Of a stretch of DNA of 19,862 nucleotides, positions 7,530-16,471 are shown piece by piece (the first letter of the stretch is position 1; every line of letters starts with the position of its first letter). A program made the position numbers and the translations under genes. Under the pieces are notes generated by a model. It was not told the origin of the DNA. It did no database searches and worked only from the letters and a program-made list of their open reading frames with translations. Origin of the DNA: an uncultured Clostridium sp. (GTDB lineage: Bacteria > Bacillota > Clostridia > Lachnospirales > Lachnospiraceae). The DNA lies in assembly GCA_945946715.1 (NCBI GenBank), contig CAMEWU010000013.1:1-19862 (forward strand). The letters are read 5' to 3'.

Positions 7530-8923
7530 TATTTTTCAATCGGTTCACTTTTTAATATATTTTTACCTTCCATCCGGGCAATTCCATAATCTATATTTAC
7601 CTTCCCACCTGTATACAGCTTATGAAAGCAGTCAAGAATACGACCTGCAACCATATCTCCATTTTCTGTATTTGTATCCATCAGAATAACGATTATCTGC
7701 TTACTGGAATATCTTGTAGATACATCCGACCTTCGTAATGATGTATAAATGGCTTTTTCCAGCAGCTCTAACACCAGTTCCACTTCTGTAACATCCAAAT
7801 CCTGTGCATCATTTTCCGTTACCGTAAACAGCACAGTCTGTACATCCTTCCCATTACGTTCCACAAACCGTCGAATAAAATTATAGACATGATGAAAACT
7901 GTCAAAATCTAAGAGATATGCTCCTCTTCCACTGTCTGTCCGACTCATAACTTCACGAAGGTAATTCAGGTCAACTGCTTTTCCGGCACGATCATTTTCC
8001 ACCTGAAGCTTATCGCTGAAAAAGTGGTAGGAATTTTTACCGTTCTGCTTCACATGATAAAGTGCTTTATCAGCAGAATTGTAAAGTTTATTGAAATCCA
8101 TACCATCCTCAGGCGTTTGTGCAATACCAATGGAAACAGAAGAATTTGTTTCAAATTCACATAATTCAAGTTTATAACACAAATCAGAAATAATGTCTGC
8201 TGCCAAATTCCCAATTTCACTTTTAGATGTCATATCCTTTATAAAAACTACAAATTCATCGCCACCGATACGGCAAAGTACATCATCCTCACCGGTAAAT
8301 GTTCTTAAAGTACCTGCAAACATTTTCAAAGTCTTATCACCTGCAATATGTCCATAATTGTCGTTGATGGCTTTGAAATTGTCCATGTCTATCATCAGCA
8401 ATGCACCCTTTACACCCTGTGCAATCATTTCATTGACTGCATCCTCGGTATATGCTCTGTTCCAAAGTCCGGTGAGTGCATCCTGACTGGATTTGCTTTT
8501 CATATCAGATACTTCACGAGTCTTCTGCTCCAATTTATTCGCTAGATTAAGTCGAAGTTCCTCAAGCTCCAGTGCCCTGCCGATTCTCGAACGCATAACT
8601 TCAGGAACGAATGGCTTCGCAATAAAATCAATTGCTCCTTCCTTAAAACAGCGTGTCTCCGTTTCCGCATCCTTATCTGCAGTGAGGAAAATAACAGGTG
8701 TATTCTTGCACTGTTCCATCTCCTGAATCTTTCCCAGAAGTTCGAATCCATTCATCTCAGGCATGTTAATGTCCAACAAAATCATGTCACAGTCCCCATT
8801 TTCAAGATAAGCCAATGCCTGTGTGCCCTTCATGGCAGGAATAACCTTATACTCTTCACTTAAGACCTTCCTTGCTGCAGCAAGATTCATTTTGTCATCA
8901 TCTACAACTAATATGCTTTTCAT
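7529..8923 (-). CDS. Response regulator with GGDEF diguanylate cyclase and extra degenerate GGDEF-like domain
   Basis: A 464-aa cytoplasmic regulator. Receiver domain (1-120): acidic pair VVDDD at 7-10, phospho-acceptor Asp51 (LLDINMP), Thr81 and Lys103 (KPF). A short coiled coil (115-145) leads to a GGDEF domain (146-305) with DALTGLWNR, MIDMDNFKAIND and an intact GGDEF at 220-224, so diguanylate cyclase activity is expected. The inhibitory I-site reads G-E-D-D (211-214) instead of RxxD. Residues 330-455 look like a second, eroded GGDEF fold: GAYLLDFDSF, then RRSDVSTRYSSKQIIVIL where the catalytic loop would be. Start ATG 8923 follows TGGAGGTAAAATAAC. It is the last gene of the signalling group, 52 bases after the solute-binding protein, and a strong terminator follows. 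Its receiver resembles that of the HD-GYP protein. Confidence 0.9.
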   Translation of the reverse strand: MKSILVVDDDKMNLAAARKVLSEEYKVIPAMKGTQALAYLENGDCDMILLDINMPEMNGFELLGKIQEMEQCKNTPVIFLTADKDAETETRCFKEGAIDFIAKPFVPEVMRSRIGRALELEELRLNLANKLEQKTREVSDMKSKSSQDALTGLWNRAYTEDAVNEMIAQGVKGALLMIDMDNFKAINDNYGHIAGDKTLKMFAGTLRTFTGEDDVLCRIGGDEFVVFIKDMTSKSEIGNLAADIISDLCYKLELCEFETNSSVSIGIAQTPEDGMDFNKLYNSADKALYHVKQNGKNSYHFFSDKLQVENDRAGKAVDLNYLREVMSRTDSGRGAYLLDFDSFHHVYNFIRRFVERNGKDVQTVLFTVTENDAQDLDVTEVELVLELLEKAIYTSLRRSDVSTRYSSKQIIVILMDTNTENGDMVAGRILDCFHKLYTGGKVNIDYGIARMEGKNILKSEPIEK

Positions 8924-8975
8924 GTTATTTTACCTCCATATGCAAACACACTCAAGTCATATTTATTATCTCCTG

Positions 8976-9803
8976 CTAATCACTCACATCTTGAAGAACA
9001 GCATCTTCAATTTCATATTTGTTTGCTAAAGAATGAATTCTTCCATTCTCATATGCAACTTCAAGAAACTCATTCACTTTCTCCGTCAAATCAGAATCCT
9101 TGCGGAAGCCGACACATATTTTTTCATCATTCAGAGAAATGCTAAAATCTAAATCTTCAAGTTCCTGTCCATCTCCCACATTGGAGGATGCCATAATAAT
9201 ATCTATCACAGCCGCATCTGCTTTCTTTTCACGAACACTCTGCAATGCTTCCATCTGAGTCGGATAAGCAGTATAACGGTATTTCATCTCCTTCAGCAAC
9301 GCCTCTCCTGTAGAACCTGCCTCCACTGCAAACAACAAGTGCTGACACGCTTCAACAGTCTGATACTGTGCAACCTCACTGCTTCTTAATACAATCACCT
9401 GTGCATTCGATAAATATGGTTCGGAACAGGATATGGTTTCCTGTAACTCTTCTGTCATTGTCATTCCATTCCAGATGCAATCAATACTTCCGTTTTCCAA
9501 AAGTTCCGTTTTCTTATTCCAATCAATTTCTTCCAGTTCCAGCGAAACACCAATGCTGTCTGCAAAAGCCTCTGCCAAATCAACATCAAATCCGGTCCAA
9601 GCTTCTCCGCTATGATAACCCATAGGTGCGTAATCCGTGATACCTACGACAAGCGTTCCCTTTTCCTGCACATATTCCAAATCCGATTGCCCCGGTTCTA
9701 TTGCAGGAGATGTATCCCCATTATTTTGTGTACACCCTGCAAACATCGTGAATACCAAACTTATCACGAGTAGCACACTCATCTTTTTCCACTGCTTTTT
9801 CAT
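8976..9803 (-). CDS. Family-3 solute-binding lipoprotein, orphan
   Basis: A 275-aa extracellular binding protein. A basic start and hydrophobic stretch lead to lipobox FAGC with Cys24, so it should be lipid-anchored outside the membrane. The SBP_bac_3 (polar amino acid) fold is evident from GTLVVGITDYAPMGY (49-63), GFDVDLAEAFA (71-81), WNGMTMTEEL (111-120), SEPYL (127-131), GSTGEALLK (163-171) and AAVID (197-201). The arginine that normally binds the ligand carboxylate, in the T-x-x-R motif, is Leu120 here, so the ligand may not be a standard amino acid. No permease or ATPase gene lies near; neighbours are two kinases and a cyclase, which suggests a sensing role (inference). Start ATG 9803 follows AGAGAGGTATGAT. 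A TTGTAG/CTACAA inverted repeat (9819-9843) lies just upstream. Confidence 0.87.
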   Translation of the reverse strand: MKKQWKKMSVLLVISLVFTMFAGCTQNNGDTSPAIEPGQSDLEYVQEKGTLVVGITDYAPMGYHSGEAWTGFDVDLAEAFADSIGVSLELEEIDWNKKTELLENGSIDCIWNGMTMTEELQETISCSEPYLSNAQVIVLRSSEVAQYQTVEACQHLLFAVEAGSTGEALLKEMKYRYTAYPTQMEALQSVREKKADAAVIDIIMASSNVGDGQELEDLDFSISLNDEKICVGFRKDSDLTEKVNEFLEVAYENGRIHSLANKYEIEDAVLQDVSD

Positions 9804-9863
9804 ATCATACCTCTCTTCTTGTAGCCATGTAAATATTCTACAATTTTATCATTATGTTATCAT

Positions 9864-12533
9864 TCAATCTTTCAGAATAAACAGCAGACCAAAGGTACCC
9901 GGTCCACAGTTCGTGGCAATAGTCGGAGATGCCTTCTGGCAGATAATCTGCTCAAAGGGCATTATCGTTTTCACATGCTCTTTAATTTCACTTAATTCTT
10001 CCATTGTTAATCCGGCATATGTAATAAATAGGATTCTTTTGTCAATCTTTCCCGGATGATTGAGGGTTGATGCAATGTATTTCTTCCATGCGTAATCCCT
10101 CGTTCCAACTCTCAGGGAGCCTACCTGCATACTACTGTCCTTTAGAACAATTACCGGATGTATCATAAATGCCTTACAAAGTACATGTATCTTTTGTGAT
10201 ACTCTGCCGGAACGTGCCAAATATTCTGCATCAGTCACAATAAAACTGGTCTTTATCCGTTTTCTTATGCTCGCCATCTCGTTTAGAACCACATCCAGTG
10301 TCATCTCATTTGCCACACATTCTGCTGCATGTAAGACCATAAGCCCCATTCCGCTTGAAAGATGCCCGGAATTAATTACAATTACGTTATCAAATGTTTT
10401 AGAAGCCTCTAAAGCATTTTCATATGCTTTACTGGCATTTTTAGCAATTGCTATGTGAATGATATACTGTGCTTTCGTAAGCTGCTCTGCAAAAAACTCT
10501 TCATAGTCTTCCGCCTCCGGCGGTTCTGACTGCACATGTTTTCCTCTTACACCCATATATGAGAGTATTCCATCTGTTTCAGCCTCCACGCCGTCAAGGA
10601 ATTCTCCTCCTTCTGTAAGAACCCGATATGGCATGACTGCAATCTGATGCTTCTCTACAAGATATTTTGGAAGGTCAGATGAACTGTCAGTAGAAATCAT
10701 AATCGGCATTTTTTTCCTATGTACAAGAACAGGAGCTTCTATCACACCTGCCGAACCTGATGTATTCAACATACTAACAAGCCCCTTTGGAAGATGTTTT
10801 AAAAGCTCTGTCTCTAATTGTACACCACTGACCGGTTTCAAAAGATATCCATCAAAGCCTTCCTTTCTATAAAGAGCACGATGTTCTCCACCTGCATTTG
10901 CTGTGAGAATCACAACCGGCGTATTCTGATTCAGACCTCCCGTCTGATTCCGAATTGCATGCAGGCACTCAATACCGTCCATTTTAGGCATTAGATGATC
11001 CATAAAAATGACATCGTATCGGTTCTGTAAAGTTCTTTTCAGGCATGATGCACCACTGGTAGCAGTATCAATGTTCACCTTCGTAGCCCGCAGAAGCTTT
11101 TCCGCAACCATTAGATTCGTTTCATTGTCGTCAACGATTAAAATATGTGCTTTTGGTGCTTCAAAGCTTTGTTTATAATGCTCTCTGATATTCAATGTAT
11201 GCCTTGTTTCCAGATCCAGTTCTCCAATTTCTGTCTCCCCTACCACCTTCTGAGGCAACGTAATCATGAATGTAGACCCCTTCGTATACACACTATTGAC
11301 TGTTATTTCCCCATCCATCAGCTCTACCAACTGCTTTACAATGGAAAGCCCCAGACCGGTTCCTTCAATATGTCGGTTCTTTGCTTCATCCACTCTCTTA
11401 AAAGCACTAAACAAATATGGAATACTTTCTTTTTTGATTCCCATACCTGTATCCGTTATAGAATACGAAATATATGCACAGTTCTTCTCCCACCGTTTGC
11501 ATTGAATGGATAATGTAACAGAGCCTTCTGAAGTATACTTCACTGCATTGTTCAACACATTAATCAAAATCTGCTTAATCCGTACTTCATCACCAAACAA
11601 CTGTGCCGGCATCGTCTGATCCACATCAATATGAAATTCCAAACCTTTCTCCTTGGCACGTACCCAGATCATATTTACAACATCGGACAGCATAGATCCC
11701 ACATCATACTCAACCGGCACGATATCCATTTTCCCGGATTCTATTTTTGACATATCTAAAATATCATTGATAAGGGTAAGAAGCATTTTACTCGCCCCTT
11801 GAATACTTCTTGCATCTGCTGCTACTTCATCAGACACTTCTTCCCGTAAAATCATCTCATTCAGACCGATGATAGTATTGATAGGCGTTCTGATTTCATG
11901 GCTCATGCTGGAGAAAAACCGATTTTGCATCTGGTTCAGTTCTTCTATTTCCTTTTTCTGCTTCCGGGCAATTGCATTCTCTTTTCGATATATTGAATTT
12001 TGGAACAAAATCATACAGCAAATCAATATTGTTACAATAATCAATGTAACAAAAGAGTCAATATGTGCCACCTGAATCGTATGTGAAACAATTAATTCAG
12101 GGTAGTAAAATGCAATATAATAACAGACTGCCTGCAGAAAGAATCCGCTCACAATCAAAACATATTTAACTTTCCGTTCAACTACAAGGCATACAAAAAC
12201 GACTCCAAACAAAAACCAAATCGAACCACCACCATAGATTCCACCACTCGTCAGAAAATTATAGGGCAGAACAAAATAGATAATAATGCACGAAAGTAAA
12301 ACAGCTCCAAACTGTATTTTCCGATAGCGAAGAGAAAAATATGTAATGCAAAGAAAAATTACAAATGCAATGATTAAGGGAATTGTATTGGCCTTGTTTT
12401 CTCCCGCTACAACTCCAACTATAATCCCCACTGCCAAACCCGCAAGACCAATCATTACAAGAAGTCGGAATATCCGCTCCTGCAAACTAAGATTAGGATC
12501 GCTGATAGCCTGAATCATTTTCTTTGGATTCAT
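9864..12533 (-). CDS. Hybrid histidine kinase fused to a receiver and a C-terminal DegV domain
   Basis: An 889-aa membrane protein in one uninterrupted frame. About six membrane segments fill residues 24-178 with no large outer domain. The kinase core follows: phospho-acceptor His212 (SSMSHEIRTPIN), N-box NVLNNAVKYT (326-335), DTGMG (361-365) and GTGLGLS (391-397). The receiver (462-580) has VDDNETN and acceptor Asp512 (MDHLMP) with Lys566. After a short linker, 610-889 is a full DegV domain: STDSSSDLP (614-622), QSEPP (668-672), NSGHLSSGMG (721-730), YLARSGRVS (771-779) and the terminal GPGTFGL (877-883). DegV/FakB proteins bind fatty acids. There is no HPt, so phosphate must pass to another protein, plausibly the HPt kinase encoded just upstream. 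Its ATG overlaps that gene's stop by one base (TAATG), with AGAGGTGACGTATA before it, implying translational coupling. Confidence 0.9.
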   Translation of the reverse strand: MNPKKMIQAISDPNLSLQERIFRLLVMIGLAGLAVGIIVGVVAGENKANTIPLIIAFVIFLCITYFSLRYRKIQFGAVLLSCIIIYFVLPYNFLTSGGIYGGGSIWFLFGVVFVCLVVERKVKYVLIVSGFFLQAVCYYIAFYYPELIVSHTIQVAHIDSFVTLIIVTILICCMILFQNSIYRKENAIARKQKKEIEELNQMQNRFFSSMSHEIRTPINTIIGLNEMILREEVSDEVAADARSIQGASKMLLTLINDILDMSKIESGKMDIVPVEYDVGSMLSDVVNMIWVRAKEKGLEFHIDVDQTMPAQLFGDEVRIKQILINVLNNAVKYTSEGSVTLSIQCKRWEKNCAYISYSITDTGMGIKKESIPYLFSAFKRVDEAKNRHIEGTGLGLSIVKQLVELMDGEITVNSVYTKGSTFMITLPQKVVGETEIGELDLETRHTLNIREHYKQSFEAPKAHILIVDDNETNLMVAEKLLRATKVNIDTATSGASCLKRTLQNRYDVIFMDHLMPKMDGIECLHAIRNQTGGLNQNTPVVILTANAGGEHRALYRKEGFDGYLLKPVSGVQLETELLKHLPKGLVSMLNTSGSAGVIEAPVLVHRKKMPIMISTDSSSDLPKYLVEKHQIAVMPYRVLTEGGEFLDGVEAETDGILSYMGVRGKHVQSEPPEAEDYEEFFAEQLTKAQYIIHIAIAKNASKAYENALEASKTFDNVIVINSGHLSSGMGLMVLHAAECVANEMTLDVVLNEMASIRKRIKTSFIVTDAEYLARSGRVSQKIHVLCKAFMIHPVIVLKDSSMQVGSLRVGTRDYAWKKYIASTLNHPGKIDKRILFITYAGLTMEELSEIKEHVKTIMPFEQIICQKASPTIATNCGPGTFGLLFILKD

Positions 12534-15322
12534 TATACGTCACCTCTTTCCATATTGCGGAGCATTGTTTCCACTTTCTCAGTAGCTATAGCAAATTCGA
12601 AGTTTTCCACATCCTGTTCAATGTCATAAAGGAGCTTTCCAACCGGCATCCCTTGACATTCCATATTCTTCATTTCTGAAATTAATTTTTCTGACTGATC
12701 TATCTCATATGTAGAAAGACTCGCCCTTAATACTTCAAGTTTCTTTATTAATTCATTTGGGGAAACTTCTAAGAAAGTCTGCCCGGATTCCCTTTCGCCG
12801 ATAGTAATCACCTCTAATATATGCCCTACTACCTCTTGATATTTAGAAAGAGTCTCTTCGTGATGTTCACAAATATAGGATACATCTTGATTATCAGCTG
12901 CTTCTTCCAGACCTTTTGCCATTTCCGAAAGAGTATCTGCCCCCACCAGTCTTGCTGAACTTTTTAAGGCATGCACCTGAATTCGATAATTTTCGTAATC
13001 TTCCTGCTGAAAATAATCATCTATTTCCATCTTTTTTGTGGTATATGCATTTGTAAATTCATTTAACAGCTTCCGATAGAATTCTTCATCACCCAGAGAA
13101 TACTGAAGTGCATCATGAGTATTCATTCCAAAGTTCTCCAGGCAGGTAACGAAATGGTTCGATGCGTTATCCTCAGGTGCACTGTTCATTCGAATCGGCT
13201 CAACTATACTCTTGTCTTCTGTAACATTTGAAGCACCTATATGCCCATTTCTATTTCTTTCACTATTAATTATCTCATACTGTATGAATGCTTTTGGAAG
13301 TACCTTTTTTAAAACACGTTCCAATTCATTCAGTTCAATTGGTTTAGAGATAAACTCATCAAAGCCCTCCTGAAAAAACATTTCTCTTGCACCACTGACT
13401 GCATTTGCGGTAAAAGCGACTACTATAAGCGCCTTGTCTGAATCTTTATGTATTTTACGAAGTCGCTTTAGAGTTTCCACTCCATCCATTCCCGGCATCA
13501 TATGATCAAGAAATACCAAATCAAAATCCATTCTCTCACATAATTCAATAGCCTTCTGTCCACTTTCTGCAGTTATAATATTCATCTGATAATCCCTGAA
13601 TATTCCCTCTGCCACCATTAGATTCATTGGTTCATCATCCACCACAAGTACCTGAATGCCCGGACAAATCATATGCTTTTCTTTCAATTGCTCTTCATCA
13701 TCGGATGCTCCGGCATTTACTATTTGAACTACCGGCAGGCAATAAAATGGTTTTCGTAAAAGCTTTATTCTGTCACCTTTTGGAGGAACAAAACTGTCAT
13801 CTGCTATCACAATAATTTCTATACTCTGAGACAAATCTTCATAATAAGATTCTTTTTCCTCATATTCTTCTCTTCCAATAAATAAATGTGTCAATTGATA
13901 CATGGAATTCAGTTTTTCAAGCTCTTCAATACTGGAAAGTCTATGTAATGAAATATCCAATTCATGAACCATATGTGAAATTACCTCATCATAATAGTTC
14001 CGAACCTCCGGAATCTTATATTTCTCCGGTTTCAAAAAGCATGCCAGACATAAGTTTTCCCGATGCTCCACCACCATGCTTGGAGTTTCATCTGCCACCT
14101 TCTGAGGAATACTAATATATACTGTAGTACCTTTCTCTACAGCACTCTCAATCTGTATAAATCCCTCCATCGCATTAACCATTCCGTATACAATCGGAAG
14201 CCCCAGACCAAGCCCTCCGGCTTTTCGGTTTCTTCCTCCGTTGGATTGATAAAACCGTTCTGTTATTTTTCCCAGTTCTTCCTCGGCCATTCCAATACCG
14301 GTATCGCTGACTTTAATACACAAATTAATGCCATACTCCTTATGCAATGCATATACTCTGACATAAATTCCACCCTCTTTTGTAAATTTAAATGAATTAT
14401 CTATCAGATGCTTTAATATCTTTTTAATTTTCCTTCCATCCCCGAGAAGAACCGATGGTATGCCTGCATCAATATCAAAAATAAGTTCCGGCATATTCTC
14501 TCTGTCAGACAACTGATTCTCCATTACAATATCATTTATGATTGATGTAATTACATAAGAATCTTCACTAACCATAATCCTTCCGGTATCAATTTCTGTA
14601 TAATCGAGGATATCTTCAATCTGCTCAAATAGTCTCTTTCCTGCTTTCTGTACGGATTGAATATCGTTTCTTTTTTCTGCATCCTCTTCCTTTTTCAACA
14701 TAACTGCTGTAATTCCTGTAACAGCATTAATCGGTGTTCGAAGTTCATGAGATACATTTGTCAGAAAATCTTCTGTCCTGCGGTTCGTTTCTTCTAATGC
14801 CGCAATTCTTTTATCAGTATCTTGATTTTCCTTCTTACGCCTTTGGATTGCTATCTTTGCTATATACCCGGCTATAAGGACAAGAACAAAGTGAAGTAAC
14901 GTTCTCGTAATCACAAGTGCAGAAAACTCTATGGAATTCCCCAGCTCGAACAAAAAATCATACCCCATAGTCAAAAAATATGTAACTACACAAAGCCAGG
15001 TAATACTGCTATTTTCTGTGGCGGAATACAATAGAATAATCATGATCATCAATGGTGCAAGGTCATAGATACTGGTTTCATGAATACCATAAAAGAAAAA
15101 TGCAAGCATTGTAAGAACAAAATACAACCAAATTCTAACGGATTCAGGAACCTTCTCCGTAATATGAATAATCCAGCTTGCAGCAAGTCCTAACAACAGA
15201 AGAACAATCGCTCCCATCTCCCATCCAAGAAGAATCGATTCTCCTGTCAATACAAATATCATAATTGTACAGACTATCAATATTATAAGATGTGTTGCCT
15301 GCAATTTTTCCTTTTCATACAT
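12533..15322 (-). CDS. Membrane hybrid histidine kinase with pseudo-receiver, receiver and HPt domains
   Basis: A tripartite phosphorelay kinase of 929 aa from ATG 15322, preceded by AAGGAATCT. A GTG four codons upstream (15334) directly abuts the previous stop and would give 933 aa; positions here use that longer numbering. Order: about six membrane segments (14-162), kinase core with His196 (TNVSHELRTPIN), DTGIG (344-348) and GLGLGL (374-379); a degenerate receiver at 425-540 that keeps LRKPF but has FIG where the phospho-aspartate should be; a normal receiver (560-680) with VVDDEP and Asp610 (FLDHMMP); an HPt domain (about 735-838) with His788 (VHALKSSA); and a helical tail of about 90 residues. 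It ends one base into the start of the kinase-DegV gene. The HPt could serve that kinase and the receivers of the HD-GYP and GGDEF proteins. The signal is unknown. Confidence 0.9.
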   Translation of the reverse strand: MYEKEKLQATHLIILIVCTIMIFVLTGESILLGWEMGAIVLLLLGLAASWIIHITEKVPESVRIWLYFVLTMLAFFFYGIHETSIYDLAPLMIMIILLYSATENSSITWLCVVTYFLTMGYDFLFELGNSIEFSALVITRTLLHFVLVLIAGYIAKIAIQRRKKENQDTDKRIAALEETNRRTEDFLTNVSHELRTPINAVTGITAVMLKKEEDAEKRNDIQSVQKAGKRLFEQIEDILDYTEIDTGRIMVSEDSYVITSIINDIVMENQLSDRENMPELIFDIDAGIPSVLLGDGRKIKKILKHLIDNSFKFTKEGGIYVRVYALHKEYGINLCIKVSDTGIGMAEEELGKITERFYQSNGGRNRKAGGLGLGLPIVYGMVNAMEGFIQIESAVEKGTTVYISIPQKVADETPSMVVEHRENLCLACFLKPEKYKIPEVRNYYDEVISHMVHELDISLHRLSSIEELEKLNSMYQLTHLFIGREEYEEKESYYEDLSQSIEIIVIADDSFVPPKGDRIKLLRKPFYCLPVVQIVNAGASDDEEQLKEKHMICPGIQVLVVDDEPMNLMVAEGIFRDYQMNIITAESGQKAIELCERMDFDLVFLDHMMPGMDGVETLKRLRKIHKDSDKALIVVAFTANAVSGAREMFFQEGFDEFISKPIELNELERVLKKVLPKAFIQYEIINSERNRNGHIGASNVTEDKSIVEPIRMNSAPEDNASNHFVTCLENFGMNTHDALQYSLGDEEFYRKLLNEFTNAYTTKKMEIDDYFQQEDYENYRIQVHALKSSARLVGADTLSEMAKGLEEAADNQDVSYICEHHEETLSKYQEVVGHILEVITIGERESGQTFLEVSPNELIKKLEVLRASLSTYEIDQSEKLISEMKNMECQGMPVGKLLYDIEQDVENFEFAIATEKVETMLRNMERGDV

Positions 15323-15334
15323 AGATTCCTTCAC

Positions 15335-16360
15335 CTACTTTTCTCTCATCTCGTAATTCGTATCCTCATCAATCATAGTTAACATAATATTTGCATATAA
15401 AGGGTCAAACTGTGTACCCTTTCCCTTTTCTATCTCAGAACGAACCCGGGCCTGTGAAAGAGAACAACGATAGCTTCTTCTGGAAGTCATTGCATCATAA
15501 GCGTCTGCAATCGCAATAATCCGTGCTTCCACCGGAATATCTTCACCGGAAATTCCATCCGGATATCCTTTTCCATCATAACGTTCATGGTGCCATCTGG
15601 CACCGATAATCAATTCCGGAAATTCCGTAGTATTCTTCAAAATTTCTACTCCTAAAAGCGGATGTTTCTTAATAACAGCATACTCTTCATCCGTCAACTT
15701 TGCCGTCTTATTGATAATAGTATCCGGAACACCTATTTTTCCAACATCATGTAGCAATCCCATCATATAGATATCATCCTGTCTTTTTGGAGAAAAACCT
15801 GCCCTCTGTGCAATTTCCTTAGAATAATCCGCCACTCTGGTAGAATGCCCATTGGTATAAGTATCTTTCGCATCAATCGCACCGGAAAGAGCCTTTACAA
15901 TCTGCATGGCCATCTTTTCAAGCTTCTTACTCTGCATTCGAACTTCCTGGCTTTTCTTCTCTACCTCATTCGATAATTCCTTTTGCAAACGAACTAAATC
16001 AAGGGTATGTCTTACACGAAGCAAAAGTATCTCCGGTACAAATGGTTTCCTTATAAAATCCATTGCTCCGACTTCTAATCCCTTTTTTTCTGTATTACTG
16101 TCATCATCTGCTGTTAGAAAAATCACCGGAATGTCGGCTGTCATTTCATTTTTTCGTATCGATTTCATTGTTTCAAAACCATTGATACCCGGCATATGTA
16201 CATCAAGAAGAATCAGATCCGGTCTGTTACTACGCAAAAATTCAATTGCTTCTTCGCCTGATTTTAAACAACTCACACGCATTTTTTCATCGCTTAGTAT
16301 TCTGCTTGCTGTTTTGAGATTCATAATGTCATCATCGATTACTAAAATCCAGTTATTCAT
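15335..16360 (-). CDS. Response regulator with HD-GYP c-di-GMP phosphodiesterase domain (RpfG-like)
   Basis: A 341-aa cytoplasmic regulator. Receiver (1-122): VIDDD, acceptor Asp53 (LLDVHMPG), Thr83 and Lys105. A coiled linker (125-150) joins an HD-GYP domain (151-341) with GHSTRVA (171-177), the metal dyad His204-Asp205 in LLHDVGKIGVP, paired His257-His258, and GYP at 265-267 inside HERYDGKGYPDG. All landmark residues are present, so degradation of c-di-GMP (or a related cyclic dinucleotide) to GMP or linear pGpG is expected on phosphorylation. Start ATG 16360 follows AGAGAGGTATTAAG. A near-consensus promoter lies 53 bases upstream, so this is the first gene of a distinct transcript with the two kinases downstream. 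The next gene starts within 12 bases of its stop. Confidence 0.93.
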   Translation of the reverse strand: MNNWILVIDDDIMNLKTASRILSDEKMRVSCLKSGEEAIEFLRSNRPDLILLDVHMPGINGFETMKSIRKNEMTADIPVIFLTADDDSNTEKKGLEVGAMDFIRKPFVPEILLLRVRHTLDLVRLQKELSNEVEKKSQEVRMQSKKLEKMAMQIVKALSGAIDAKDTYTNGHSTRVADYSKEIAQRAGFSPKRQDDIYMMGLLHDVGKIGVPDTIINKTAKLTDEEYAVIKKHPLLGVEILKNTTEFPELIIGARWHHERYDGKGYPDGISGEDIPVEARIIAIADAYDAMTSRRSYRCSLSQARVRSEIEKGKGTQFDPLYANIMLTMIDEDTNYEMREK

Positions 16361-16412
16361 CTTAATACCTCTCTCTATCTTTTATCTGCATGCAAAAATC
16401 TCAAACCAGTTT

Positions 16413-16441
16413 ACTTTACTCGCCCATTTCACTTTTGTCAA
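16413..16441 (-). promoter_or_regulatory. Sigma-A-type promoter for the HD-GYP/kinase genes
   Basis: On the minus strand TTGACA (16436-16441) is separated by exactly 17 bases from TAAAGT (16413-16418), 6/6 and 4/6 matches to the vegetative consensus. It lies in the 111-base gap after the EAL gene, giving a leader of roughly 45 bases before ATG 16360. No obvious terminator precedes it, so read-through from the EAL gene may add to its output. Confidence 0.7.
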
Positions 16442-16471
16442 TAGAAAATTATATAAAATCTCTTTATCATC

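Noticed and set aside
9864..12533. Kinase-DegV protein as an artefact of two separate genes
   Set aside because: The frame is continuous through the junction, with no stop. No ribosome site strong enough to suggest a separate gene was noticed before the DegV part.
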